Source of the DNA: CAWCDJ01 sp963836015
GTDB taxonomy: Bacteria > Acidobacteriota > Terriglobia > Bryobacterales > Bryobacteraceae
Assembly: GCA_963836015.1 (NCBI GenBank)
Contig: CAWIIF010000004.1
Coordinates: 806,001-870,000, forward strand
DNA length: 64,000 bases
Reading direction: 5' to 3'
Shown here: positions 41,154 to 50,008 of the stretch, one piece after another
Layout of the letters: the number at the start of each line of letters is the position of its first letter
Numbering within the stretch: the first letter of the stretch is position 1
The notes under the pieces: generated by a model
Database searches by the model: none
The model's input: the letters and a program-made list of their open reading frames with translations, nothing else
Told to the model about the DNA's origin: nothing
Program-made: the position numbers and the translations under genes

Positions 41154-42384
41154 AAGTGACTCTTGTGGTCGCGACGGGAAAGCGCAGAGTCGCCTCGACG
41201 CCCTTCTCCCGCCCCGGCCGCAGTTCCAGTGTCCCCCCAAGCGAAGCCGCTAACTTGCGGGTGATTGCCAGGCCGAGCCCGGTGCCGGACGCCTTGCTGG
41301 TGAGGAACGGCTCGAACAGACGTTCCCGCACGGCGGCAGTGAATCCGTCGCCCGTGTCGCGGACCCGGATCGCAATTTCGCCCGCCCCGTTTCGCTCGGC
41401 TTGGAGCGAAACTTCACCCGGCGCGCCGGATGGAATCGCCTCTACCGCGTTGCGGACGAGGTTCAGCAGGGCCTGTTCGAGCAGCGCCGGATCGCTGCGC
41501 CATACCAGCGGCTCCGCGGAAATCTTGAGCCGGACCGGCCGGTCGCCAATCAGCTGGCGGGCATGGGCCTCGGCAGCGGACACCACCCGGTCCCAGTGCA
41601 CCTCTTCCCACTGTGGCGGGGACGGGCGCCCGTAAGCCAGTAGATCCTTTACTAAGTCCTCGAGCCGCTGGGTCTCGGAAACGGCGCGGTCGAGCAGGCT
41701 GCGGGCCGGTTCGCCGGCTCGCTCGCCGGCCAGCTGTATAAAGCCTTTGATCGTTCCGAGCGGGTTGCGGATCTCGTGAGCCAGCACGGCCGACATCTTG
41801 CCGATGTGCGCCATGTGCTCCAGTTCCAATTGGCGGACCTGCAGCCTTGCCGCGCGGCGCATCGCCCACATCGCGTACACCGAGAGCAGTACCAGCACCA
41901 GCCCGCTGATCGAGGCCACGATGACGTTGTGGCGGCCGTGGACCAGCAGGAAGTCCGCGGCGGCCGGGTCAAGTTCGATGCGGGCGATGTGCATGCCGCC
42001 CTCCGCATGGAACGGCACGTCGGCGCGGAAGGCCGTCCGGGTCAGCTCGGTGCGGAAAAGCTCCCGTCCCTTCCAGAGAGCCGCCAGATCGGCGGCGCCG
42101 GGTTCGTCGGGGCGGGAGACGATATGGAGATCCACCAGGTAAGGTTCCTCTTCGCCCAGGCGCTCCCGGAGCGACTGGGTGTCCAGTGCCGGACCCAGGT
42201 TTTCCAGCCGGGAGACGAGGAGCGAAACGCGGTGCCGCAGGTAGATGGCGCGCTGCTCGTTGAGTTCCCGCAGCGTCCGCACCGAACTGAACAGCAGCAC
42301 TAAGGGAAGAGCTGCCATAACCAGAGGCAGGACTACCCGGGGCACCATCTGTCTGCGGAAGCGGGCCACCTGTTTATGATTCAC
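41128..42384 (-). CDS. Membrane sensor histidine kinase, partner of the NtrC-type regulator
   Basis: The protein has 418 residues. Two membrane helices (about 14-33 and 133-155) flank a periplasmic sensor domain of about 100 residues. HisKA has the phospho-site AHEIRNPLGTIKGF and the HATPase shows N-box LLNLVRNAVEAI, G1 DTGDGFT and G2 GTGLGLAITRKL. The architecture matches ZraS/AtoS/HydH-type kinases that feed sigma-54 regulators. The last 26 bases overlap the regulator start. What it senses is unknown. Confidence 0.92.
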   Translation of the reverse strand: MNHKQVARFRRQMVPRVVLPLVMAALPLVLLFSSVRTLRELNEQRAIYLRHRVSLLVSRLENLGPALDTQSLRERLGEEEPYLVDLHIVSRPDEPGAADLAALWKGRELFRTELTRTAFRADVPFHAEGGMHIARIELDPAAADFLLVHGRHNVIVASISGLVLVLLSVYAMWAMRRAARLQVRQLELEHMAHIGKMSAVLAHEIRNPLGTIKGFIQLAGERAGEPARSLLDRAVSETQRLEDLVKDLLAYGRPSPPQWEEVHWDRVVSAAEAHARQLIGDRPVRLKISAEPLVWRSDPALLEQALLNLVRNAVEAIPSGAPGEVSLQAERNGAGEIAIRVRDTGDGFTAAVRERLFEPFLTSKASGTGLGLAITRKLAASLGGTLELRPGREKGVEATLRFPVATTRVTYGNDSDRG

Positions 42385-42554
42385 TTCTCAGCGCTTTGGT
42401 GACGCATTCACGCGCTGCGGTCCAGTGCCGCGCGAATTCTGCGCAGCCCGGCAGGGGATGCGCGCAAATCATGCGCGGTTCCGGCCGGGACATCGAGACT
42501 TTTGAGATGCTTCCGGTTGGCAGATCGTGTGCGAGAAGGCAGGACGGAGATCTC

Positions 42555-42986
42555 ATGGTCCGCTTTGCCGCCATCTTACTTTCGGCCGCCTGCATCCCCT
42601 TAGGAGCGCAGACGCGGAACTGCTGCGGCGGAAATGCGGATTATTCCCAGATGGCTCCGCCGGCGTCCGCCGGAAAGCCTGTCGAGATCTCTGGGACTGT
42701 CGGACAAATCCACATCGTCGCGCGGGAGGGCATGCCGTATTTCGAACTGAAGCACGGCGCCGAAACCACGCGCGTCTACCTCGGTCCGATGCCCTTTCTG
42801 ATCGCTGAGAATTTCAATCCCAAAACCGGCCAGGAAGTCGCCGTCAAAGGCTATAAGCTGGAGGATTGGATTCTTGCCGCGCAGGTCACCTTCGTCGCCG
42901 GGAAGCGGACCGTAACGTTTCGCGATGAGCGTGGCTGGCCCGTGTGGCGCGGCGGCTTCGGGCGCGGCGCCGGCCGAAACCGCTAG
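42555..42986 (+). CDS. Small secreted OB-fold-like protein
   Basis: The protein has 143 residues. A signal peptide (cleavage near PLGAQ, residue 20) is followed by a cysteine pair (RNCCGGN), then a five-strand OB-like region: EISGTVGQIHIVAREG, YFELKHGAETTRVYLG, EVAVKGYKLEDWILAAQVTF and RTVTFRDERG. The end is Gly/Arg-rich (GGFGRGAGR). The family is not recognised by function; OB folds often bind metals or ligands. The ATG at 42555 has a GGAG ribosome-binding site. It is divergent from the kinase by 170 bases. Confidence 0.65.
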   Translation: MVRFAAILLSAACIPLGAQTRNCCGGNADYSQMAPPASAGKPVEISGTVGQIHIVAREGMPYFELKHGAETTRVYLGPMPFLIAENFNPKTGQEVAVKGYKLEDWILAAQVTFVAGKRTVTFRDERGWPVWRGGFGRGAGRNR

Positions 42987-43195
42987 TCATCCTCGTCCTT
43001 CTCCAAATTGCACCTGCACAAAGGATTTCCCGCAACACGTGTCCCTGGTGTGCGGGGCCGCCAGGCTTGCGCGGTACGCAACCTCCGGCGCGCGAGGTTT
43101 GCAGGGCCCCTCAATGCAACTGGTTGATTCCGTGAGAAAGTGCAGTTGGCGTCGAGGGTGCCTTGCTGGAGACGGAGTCAGAAAGGAATCCTTCG

Positions 43196-43421
43196 ATGAA
43201 AAAGAACAATCCTCACGATAATGGCGCTTTTGACGATGGCGGCAGGCGCGGCGCTTGCGCAGAATAACCCGGCACCCACGCCCAACCCGAACTGCCCCCA
43301 GGGCTCGAAATCCGGACAGCGTGGCGGCAAGAAATTGGGGCCGCAGGACGGTTCCGGTCCCATCCACGTGCCCGGTACGGGCGGCGGAACGGGTGTCGGA
43401 CGCCGCGCGGGCCGCAAGTAG
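43196..43421 (+). pseudogene. Small secreted Gly/Pro-rich protein, apparently frameshifted in the signal peptide
   Basis: An AAAGGA ribosome-binding site lies 9 bases before an ATG at 43196 whose frame gives a 23-codon product. Removing one A near 43205 (in AAAAAGAA) would fuse M-K-K to ILTIMALLTMAAGAALAQ, a textbook signal peptide, and continue to a 74-residue protein with a Gly/Pro/Lys-rich mature part (GQRGGKKLGPQDGSGP). Taken as it stands, translation would have to begin at the ATG 43221, without a ribosome-binding site. Either a real frameshift or a sequencing error. The spacer before it (42987-43195) holds nothing I recognise. Confidence 0.55.
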
Positions 43422-43472
43422 AAGGCGCGGACGGCCGGGATCAGCCGGGGCGGAACGTGGAGCCCGCTCCGG

Positions 43473-44123
43473 CTAAGGCTGGAGCGCCAGCGTAGCCTTT
43501 CCGGCCGGACCCTCGTAGATTAACTGGACCGAATGAATGCCCTTGGACTTGCCGCGGTACTGGAAGAAAATCAGCCCCGCCACCGGCAGCGTCCGCTCGC
43601 CTTCCGGCAGCGCGGCCTTCTGCACCCGCTGGGCCATCGCGCGCTGTACCCCGATCGGGATCGCCACCGGCGCCGGCGGTTCGTTCGTCTCGCCCTGACC
43701 GCCGCCCCCGCCCAGGCTGGTCTTCGACTTCGGTGCGGCCGCCGGCGGCTGCCACTCCGGGTCCTTGGCCGACCCGATCACCAAACCGTACGGCTGGCTC
43801 GGCAAGGGCGTCTTCTTCCCGTTAATGCGGAGCGAGAAGTCGTTCGACGATATCGTCACCCGCGCGCCCGGCGCCCCGAACAGCCCCGTCTCGACCACGA
43901 CGTACTCTTCCGTGGTGAGGGGTCCTTGCGGCGTCGGGATCGAGTGTCCTGCGAACTCCGCGCCCACCGCTACCGCCCCTGCCTGGCCATGTGCCTGATA
44001 GTCGGCCGGCGTCGCCCTCGGAGGCAGCCCCTTCACTTCGATGGCCGCCTCCTTGTTCTGCCCGTAGACACACAAGCAGGCGGCGATCACAATACCGGTC
44101 TTCAACGCTGGAGAAAGTCGCAT
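43473..44123 (-). CDS. Secreted hypothetical protein
   Basis: The protein has 216 residues. A signal peptide (cleavage near CVYGQ, residue 21) is followed by a mostly beta-rich body with EVKGLPPRATPADYQAHGQ, ARVTISSNDFSLRINGKK, and a C-terminal region RVQKAALPEGERTLPVAGLIFFQYRGK. I do not recognise the family; it resembles widely occurring acidobacterial envelope proteins. It starts 5 bases after the end of the interrupted gene upstream, so the two form one transcription unit. Confidence 0.7.
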   Translation of the reverse strand: MRLSPALKTGIVIAACLCVYGQNKEAAIEVKGLPPRATPADYQAHGQAGAVAVGAEFAGHSIPTPQGPLTTEEYVVVETGLFGAPGARVTISSNDFSLRINGKKTPLPSQPYGLVIGSAKDPEWQPPAAAPKSKTSLGGGGGQGETNEPPAPVAIPIGVQRAMAQRVQKAALPEGERTLPVAGLIFFQYRGKSKGIHSVQLIYEGPAGKATLALQP

Positions 44124-44128
44124 TCCAG

Positions 44129-44596
44129 CTAAAAAGCTAACACAGTCGCGGGAATCGCCGCGCCGTCCTTCCTGATAGAGGTGTCTTGCTGCATCAGTAA
44201 AGCTGAATTGTGGGAACTGACGATGCATTTGGTCAGCCTGTTGCCCAGCCGCACCCGGTCCTCCGGCTTCATCGTTTTGACCAGTGGGCTGTCGCCGTCG
44301 AACTGTTCGAACTTCGGAATCGACGCCACGAGCGTGTATTCGTAGCTGTCGCCGAAGATCGAAGTCTGCCAGACGTTGTATGCCGCGATATTGGCCTTCT
44401 TGTATGCGGGCACGATTTCGTTCTTCTGGATCTCCCGCCATTCCTGGACCATGTCGGGTTTGATCTTGACCGTGGTGACGCGAATTCAGGTATTTTGTGG
44501 CGCGTTTTGTGGCGTGTTTTGCGCGGCGGCAACGCCTGCCAGACAGAGCAGAAGGCTGGCCGCGCGCAGTTTCCCAGTTACGTGTGTGCAAAGCAT
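44129..44596 (-). pseudogene. Secreted NIPSNAP-like small protein interrupted by an in-frame TGA
   Basis: A signal peptide (AASLLLCLAGVAAAQNT) is followed directly by TGA at 44486-44488, and the same frame then continues IRVTTVKIKPDMVQEWREIQ and further to 44129. The downstream part (PDMVQEWREIQKNEIVPAYK) looks like the ferredoxin-like fold of NIPSNAP-type proteins. Without the stop the protein would be about 155 residues. Restart at ATG 44452 would make a 107-residue cytosolic fragment. It looks like a single nonsense mutation. Confidence 0.65.
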
Positions 44597-44604
44597 TGGG
44601 AACA

Positions 44605-44633
44605 AGAATAGGCTCGGCGGCCATTCTTGTAAA
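44605..44633 (-). promoter_or_regulatory. Near-consensus leaderless promoter
   Basis: On the minus strand, TTTACA (44633-44628), a 17-base spacer, and TATTCT (44610-44605), then 8 bases to the ATG at 44596. This is the cleanest example of a promoter whose transcript would begin at the start codon. Confidence 0.7.
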
Positions 44634-44716
44634 GAACTGTTTCCGCCGCCTCGACGCCTTGCCGTGCGGTACCTCCCCCCTGCTAGCATTCCTGGTCCGG
44701 CCACGATCGCGCGGCG

Positions 44717-47158
44717 CTATTCATCCCGCAACGCGACGATCGGATCCACACTCGTCGCGCGCCGCGCCGGAATAGCGGTCGCCGCCAATGCCACCACCGC
44801 CATGATCGCGGCGACGGCGCCGAACGTCACGGCGTCCGTCGCGCGCACTCCGAACAGCAGGCTGGCCATCACCCGGGTCAAAGCCGCCGCGGCTGCGAGC
44901 CCCACCGCGATCCCGATCGCCGCCAGTCGCATGCCCTGCCGCACCACCAGGCCGACGATGTTGCCCGGTTGCGCGCCCAGCGCCACGCGCACGCCGATGT
45001 CGTGCGTTCCTTGAGTCACCATGTACGACATCACGCCGTAAACGCCCACCGCCGCCAGCAGCAGCGCGAACGCCGCAAACGCGGCCAGCATCGTGCTCGC
45101 AAAACGCTGGCGGGCCAGCGAATCCCGCAGGCGGTCCTGCATGGTTCGGATTTCAAATACCACCGCGTTTGCCTCCACCGCGTGCACCTCCCGCGTGATC
45201 GCACCCGCCAGTCCGGCCGGGTCCGACGTGGAGCGCGCCACCAGGTACAACCCGCCGTCGCCCTGCTGGCTCTCCGGAAAGTAGGTCGCAATCTTGCCGT
45301 CCACATCCAGGCCGTACTGCTTGACCACTCCTACCACTCCCGCAATCGTAAACGGCTTCTTCGGGTTGTACCAGAGATGCTTTCCGATCGGATTCTCGTG
45401 CGGCCAGAACCGCTGCGCGAATTTGGCGTCGATGATGACCACCTGCTGCGAATCTGCTGTGTCGTGCTCCGAGAAGAACCGGCCCTGCACCAGCGGAATC
45501 TCCATCGTTCGAAAATAGTCGGTGCTGGCAGTCCGCAGGTCTACCTGCAGTTCCTGGCCGGGTGCTGGATGGTATCCCTCTACATTGATCTGCCCCCACC
45601 CGATGGAACCCGTCAGCGGCAGCACCGATACTTCCCCGACGCCTCTCACTCCCGGCAGGCGCGCGACCCGCCGCTCTACTTCCTGATAGAACTGCATCAC
45701 CGCCTTGTCCGACCGGTACTTCGGGCCGTTGGCGACCACCCGCATCGAGAGGATGTTCTCGGTCGCGAAGCCCGGAGGCACGCCCTGCAGTCGAATGAAA
45801 CTGCGGATCAGCAGCCCCGCGCCGATCAGCAGCATCAGCGAGAGTGCCAGCTCCGACACCACCAGCAGGCCCCGCAGACGGTGGCTCGCCAGCAGCATGC
45901 CGCCCTCGCTCCTGCCGCTGCGGCCCCCCGCCCGCAGCGACTGGTTCAGGTCCAGGCGGCCCGCCCTCCACGCCGGCGCTACGCCGAACAGAACCCCGGT
46001 CGCTAGCGAAACGCCGAAGGTGAACGCCAGCACCGCGCCGCTGATATGGATCTCCTCCAATCGCGGAATATTCCCGGGATTCATGCTCTTCAGCAGGTAG
46101 AGGCTCCACTTGGCGATCACCAGGCCGGCCGCGCCTCCCAGGAGGGCCAGCAGAATGCTCTCGGTCAGCAGCTGCCGCACCAGCCGCTGCCGGCTCGCGC
46201 CCAGCGCCGTGCGGATCGCGACTTCCTTCTCCCTTCCGGCCGACCGCGTCAGCAGCAGGTTCGCCACGTTCGCGCACGCAATCAACAGCACCAGCGACAC
46301 CGACCCGAGCAGCACCAGCAGCGCCCGGCGCACGTCTCCCACCACCTGCTCCTGCAGCCCCACGACGTGCATGCCGAAGGTGCGGTCGCGCTTGTCCTTC
46401 TCGCGGATCCGGCTGGCGATCACGTCGATATCCGCCTGCGCCTGCTGCACCGTAACTCCGCGCTTCAGCCGCACCACGATGTTATAGTTCTCATCCCCCC
46501 GCCGCTGCACGGCATCCGCCCCCAAAGGCAGCGGCAGATACACGTCCACCTTGTCCATCGGCCCTTCCGACGGCAGCACCTCCGCGTTCACCGTGAACTC
46601 CGGGCGAAGCACTCCCGCCACCGTGACCGCGTTTCCGTTGAGCGTGATCGTCCTGCCGACGATGTGAGGGTCCGAGTTGAACAGCCGCTTCCACAGGCGG
46701 TCGCTCAAAATCGCGACGGCCGGCTTGCCGGGCTTATCCTCGTCCGGCGTCAGCAGGCGGCCCAGCAGCGGCCTGGCCCCGAACATCCGCAGCAGGCTCG
46801 ATTGCGTGCGCATTCCGTCGATCAGTTCCGGCTGCTCCCTCCCGGTCAGCGTGAAGGGCCGGGTCTGCGCCAGCGCCATCTGTTCGAACGAGTGGTTCTC
46901 GTTCTGTATGTCGATGTATTGGCCCGGCGACGGCCAGTCGCGGAAGATTCCGATTCCCGGAGAGTGCAGCCAAACCGCGGCCAGCCGCCCCGGCTCGGGG
47001 TAGGGCAGGGGACGGAGCAGCAGCGCGTCCACCACGCTGAACACCGCCGAGTTCGCTCCGATTCCGATCGCCAGCGATGCCGCGATCACCAGTGTCACCA
47101 CCGGATTCTTGCGCAGCATGCGCAGGGCATAACGCAAATCCTGCAAGGCCGAGTGCAT
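44717..47158 (-). CDS. Acidobacterial duplicated orphan permease (ADOP family)
   Basis: The protein has 813 residues. It begins with the ADOP-typical MHSALQDLRYALRMLRKNP, then a helix (VVTLVIAASLAIGIGANSAVF), a MacB-type periplasmic core, FtsX helices (LVLLGSVSLVLLIACANVANLL) with GREKEVAIRTALGASRQRLV, and a second complete permease half ending HDIGVRVALGAQPGNIVGLV. Two fused permease copies without a neighbouring ATPase define the family, which is expanded in Acidobacteria. Its substrate is unknown. It is divergent from the S9 peptidase by 60 bases. Confidence 0.93.
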   Translation of the reverse strand: MHSALQDLRYALRMLRKNPVVTLVIAASLAIGIGANSAVFSVVDALLLRPLPYPEPGRLAAVWLHSPGIGIFRDWPSPGQYIDIQNENHSFEQMALAQTRPFTLTGREQPELIDGMRTQSSLLRMFGARPLLGRLLTPDEDKPGKPAVAILSDRLWKRLFNSDPHIVGRTITLNGNAVTVAGVLRPEFTVNAEVLPSEGPMDKVDVYLPLPLGADAVQRRGDENYNIVVRLKRGVTVQQAQADIDVIASRIREKDKRDRTFGMHVVGLQEQVVGDVRRALLVLLGSVSLVLLIACANVANLLLTRSAGREKEVAIRTALGASRQRLVRQLLTESILLALLGGAAGLVIAKWSLYLLKSMNPGNIPRLEEIHISGAVLAFTFGVSLATGVLFGVAPAWRAGRLDLNQSLRAGGRSGRSEGGMLLASHRLRGLLVVSELALSLMLLIGAGLLIRSFIRLQGVPPGFATENILSMRVVANGPKYRSDKAVMQFYQEVERRVARLPGVRGVGEVSVLPLTGSIGWGQINVEGYHPAPGQELQVDLRTASTDYFRTMEIPLVQGRFFSEHDTADSQQVVIIDAKFAQRFWPHENPIGKHLWYNPKKPFTIAGVVGVVKQYGLDVDGKIATYFPESQQGDGGLYLVARSTSDPAGLAGAITREVHAVEANAVVFEIRTMQDRLRDSLARQRFASTMLAAFAAFALLLAAVGVYGVMSYMVTQGTHDIGVRVALGAQPGNIVGLVVRQGMRLAAIGIAVGLAAAAALTRVMASLLFGVRATDAVTFGAVAAIMAVVALAATAIPARRATSVDPIVALRDE

Positions 47159-47206
47159 GAAACCTCCTACCGGATAGAGGCAATGATACTATGCCCCCCT
47201 TCCCGC

Positions 47207-47212
47207 TATCCT
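47207..47212 (+). promoter_or_regulatory. -10-like element 6 bases before the S9 peptidase
   Basis: TATCCT is followed by GAGGTT and the ATG at 47219. The GAGG could instead act as a weak ribosome-binding site, so leaderless initiation is only possible here. Confidence 0.3.
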
Positions 47213-47218
47213 GAGGTT

Positions 47219-49231
47219 ATGAAGCTCCTGCCCGCGCTCGCCCTCGCCGCGTGCGCCTCCGCCGCCCAGCCTCCCTTCACCCTCGACCAGGTGCTTGGCG
47301 CGGCCTTCCCCACCGAGCTCACCGCCGCGCCCGCCGGCGGCAAGGTCGCCTGGGTCTCCGACGCCCGCGGCGTTCGCAATATCATGGTGGCCGAGCCGCC
47401 CCGCTACCAGGCCCGCAAGCTCACTCCGTACACCGCCGACGACGGCCAGGACCTCACCGACCTCCGCTGGACTCCCGATGCCTCCGCCATCGTCTATGTC
47501 CGCGGCCAGGATCCCAACCGCGCCGGCGAAGTCCCCAACCCCACGCTCGACCCCCGCGGCGCTACGCAGGACGTCTGGATCGTCGCGCTCGGTGGCGGCG
47601 CCCCGCGCAAAATCTCCGAAGGCAATTCGCCCTCCGTCGCGCCCGCCGGCGGACGCGTCACCTTCCTTCGCGGTGGACACCTCTGGTGGGCGCCCCTCGA
47701 CGGCCGCACCGCTCCCACTGAAGTCTTCAAGGCCCGCGGCGCTTCCGGCCCCGCCGTCTGGTCGCCCGACGGCGCCCGCTTCGCCTTCACCAGCAATCGC
47801 GGCGACCACGGCTTCATCGGCGTCTACGATGTCGCCGGCTCCACGCTTCGCTATCTCGACCCCTCGACCGACGTCGATCTCTTCCCCGTCTGGTCCCACG
47901 ACGGCCACCGCATCGCGTTCGCCCGCATCCCCAGCAGCGGCCTGCGCGTGCCCCGCGAGCCTCACCGCGAAGGCGAGCCCTGGTCCATCCGCGTCGCCGC
48001 GGTCGATACCGGCCAGGGACGCGAGATCTGGCGCGCCAACTCCGGCCCCGGCAGCGTCTTCCGCGGCATCACTGCCGGCCATCAGATCATGTGGACCGCC
48101 GGCGATCGCATCGTCTTCCCCTGGGAAGCCGGCGGCTGGACGCATCTTTACTCGATTTCCGCCAATGGCGGCAAGCCCGAGCTCCTCACCCCCGGACGTT
48201 TCGAAGTCGAAGACGCCGCCCTCTCTCCCACAGGCGGCGAGGTGGTTTACTCCTCGAACCAGGACGACATCGATCGCCGTCATTTGTGGAAGGTCTCGAC
48301 CAACCGCGGCACGCCGGAGGCTGTCACCTCCGGCGAAGGCATCGAAACCCACCCCGCCGTGACTACTACCGGCGCCATTGCATTCCTGCGCTCCGACGCC
48401 CGCCGTCCTCTCCACGTCGCCATCGGCGACCACGACCTCGACCCCCCCGCCGATTTCCCCTCCGCCTACATGGTCACGCCGCAGCAGGTCGTCTTCTCCA
48501 GCGCCGACGGCATCCCTATTCACGGCCAGCTATTCCTGCCGCCGCAGCACCCTGCCGGCCGCTCCCCCGCCATCGTCTTTTTCCATGGAGGCTCCCGCCG
48601 CCAGATGCTCCTCGGCTGGCACCCCATGTATTACTACTCGAATGCGTACGCGCTCAACCAGTACCTCGCGAACTCCGGCTACATCGTGCTGTCCGTGAAT
48701 TACCGCAGCGGCACCGGCTACGGCCTGAACTTCCGCGAGGCCCTCCACTACGGCGCCAACGGCGGCAGCGAGTACAACGACGTCCAGGGCGCCGGCACCT
48801 ATCTGCGCTCCCGTCCCGACGTCGGCCCCGCCCGCATCGGCGTCTGGGGCGGCTCTTACGGCGGATATCTCGTCGCCATGGCACTGGCCCGCGCCTCCGA
48901 CATGTTCGCCGCCGGCGTCGATTTCCACGGCGTCCACGACTGGGCCACCGAGCTCGAGATTCCCGCAGGCGCCCCCGACTACCAACTGGCCTTCGATTCG
49001 TCCCCGCTCGCCTTCGTGAAGGACTGGCGCTCCCCCGTCCTCCTGATCCAGGGCGACGACGACCGCGATGTCCACTTCAACCAGACGGTAGTCTTAAACG
49101 ACGCCCTCCGCAAACAGGGAGTCGACGTCGAAGAGTTAGTCTTCCCCGACGAAATCCACGATTTCCTTCTCTGGCGCACCTGGCTTACCGCCTACCAGGC
49201 CACCGTGGATTACTTCAAGCGCAAGCTCTAA
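47219..49231 (+). CDS. S9-family prolyl oligopeptidase, secreted
   Basis: The protein has 670 residues. A short signal peptide (ALALAACASAA) is followed by a beta-propeller with WD40/TolB-like blades (about 40-390, for example GRKVAW, PDGARFAFTSNRGDHGF, PVWSHDGHRIAFARIP). The C-terminal alpha/beta hydrolase (about 410-670) has the catalytic Ser in GGSYGGY, the Asp in GDDDRDVHFNQT and the His in DEIHDF. It cleaves oligopeptides. The open frame extends far upstream to 46046, but that part is the shadow of the divergent permease. Confidence 0.93.
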   Translation: MKLLPALALAACASAAQPPFTLDQVLGAAFPTELTAAPAGGKVAWVSDARGVRNIMVAEPPRYQARKLTPYTADDGQDLTDLRWTPDASAIVYVRGQDPNRAGEVPNPTLDPRGATQDVWIVALGGGAPRKISEGNSPSVAPAGGRVTFLRGGHLWWAPLDGRTAPTEVFKARGASGPAVWSPDGARFAFTSNRGDHGFIGVYDVAGSTLRYLDPSTDVDLFPVWSHDGHRIAFARIPSSGLRVPREPHREGEPWSIRVAAVDTGQGREIWRANSGPGSVFRGITAGHQIMWTAGDRIVFPWEAGGWTHLYSISANGGKPELLTPGRFEVEDAALSPTGGEVVYSSNQDDIDRRHLWKVSTNRGTPEAVTSGEGIETHPAVTTTGAIAFLRSDARRPLHVAIGDHDLDPPADFPSAYMVTPQQVVFSSADGIPIHGQLFLPPQHPAGRSPAIVFFHGGSRRQMLLGWHPMYYYSNAYALNQYLANSGYIVLSVNYRSGTGYGLNFREALHYGANGGSEYNDVQGAGTYLRSRPDVGPARIGVWGGSYGGYLVAMALARASDMFAAGVDFHGVHDWATELEIPAGAPDYQLAFDSSPLAFVKDWRSPVLLIQGDDDRDVHFNQTVVLNDALRKQGVDVEELVFPDEIHDFLLWRTWLTAYQATVDYFKRKL

Positions 49232-49267
49232 GCTCTTGCTCCATCACCCTCCGTAACGGCTCACGCC

Positions 49268-49330
49268 GCAAAGCAGGGACTGGCACGACTTTCGCCGCTC
49301 TTGCGAAACTCGTGCCTGTCCCTGGTTTGC
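49268..49330. repeat. REP-like inverted repeat, copy A
   Basis: Arms 49268-49295 and 49303-49330 pair at 25 of 28 positions around the loop CGCTCTT. The left arm begins GCAAAGCAGGGACTGG, the right arm ends CCTGGTTTGC. It lies between two converging genes. The same element recurs at 54502. Confidence 0.85.
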
Positions 49331-49348
49331 CCTTTTGCGAGTTCCGAG

Positions 49349-50008
49349 TTACTTGCGACGCCCCACGTTAGGCACGACGACCCTTACGGTGATATGCCGG
49401 CCCCGGTGGCTGATCGTGATGTTAGCGGACCCGGCGCCGACTGCCTTCGCGCTTCCGAAGCTCGTGACAGTGACCACGCCCGGCGTATCGGATGAGTAAG
49501 TAGTCTTCGTCGAGTAAGTGAGATCCAGATGATTGCCGTCGGGGAAGGCGCCCCTGACGCTGAGATCCGTGACGTCGCCGATATAGAGAAACATCGGGTG
49601 CGCGGGCTCGAGAGTTAGCGCGTCCGGCGCGTCCGGCCGCTCCACATCGATCGTAATGGGGACGGACTCGTCCGACTCGCCTCCACCCTTGAAACCCGCG
49701 GCGGAAAGTAGATATTTCCGCGCAGGCGCGTTGGCCGGAATGACCAGCAAAAATCGATAAGGCGGCGCAGTCAGAAAATTGCTGTAATTGATCGGATCCG
49801 GCCCCGCAATCACGACTGCCTGGTACTGTCCGGTGGCTTTCACTTCCACCGTCAAGGTCTGGCCGGGAGCTACCTCGCTTCCATCGACCGGGGAGGTGAT
49901 CTGCAGATAGGCCTGGCCGCGCAGTAGCGTCCCTGAGCACGTTAAAAGCGCGAGTGTCGTCCATGTCCGCGTCCGGTAAGTGACTCTCCGACCGGGGTGG
50001 GGTGTCAT
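49349..50008 (-). CDS. Secreted Ig-like domain protein
   Basis: The protein has 219 residues. A signal peptide ends near LLRGQ (about residue 32). A first Ig-like beta region (ITSPVDGSEVAPGQTLTVEV) and a second BIG2-like region (DLSVRGAFPDGNHLDLTYS, TPGVVTVTSFGSAKAVGAGSANITIS) follow. Ig/BIG2 repeats usually mediate adhesion or stabilise surface proteins. Its ATG overlaps the stop of the upstream gene (ATGA), so the two are translated together. Confidence 0.72.
   Translation of the reverse strand: MTPHPGRRVTYRTRTWTTLALLTCSGTLLRGQAYLQITSPVDGSEVAPGQTLTVEVKATGQYQAVVIAGPDPINYSNFLTAPPYRFLLVIPANAPARKYLLSAAGFKGGGESDESVPITIDVERPDAPDALTLEPAHPMFLYIGDVTDLSVRGAFPDGNHLDLTYSTKTTYSSDTPGVVTVTSFGSAKAVGAGSANITISHRGRHITVRVVVPNVGRRK

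Noticed and set aside
44486..44488. TGA as a possible selenocysteine codon.
   Set aside because: The position follows a signal peptide in a low-complexity segment, no SECIS-like hairpin is evident just downstream, and the family has no redox cysteine there; a nonsense mutation is simpler.
46046..47218. An upstream extension of the S9 peptidase frame by about 390 codons.
   Set aside because: The translated extension is Arg/Gln/His-rich and is the antisense image of the divergent permease; the signal peptide starts at 47219.
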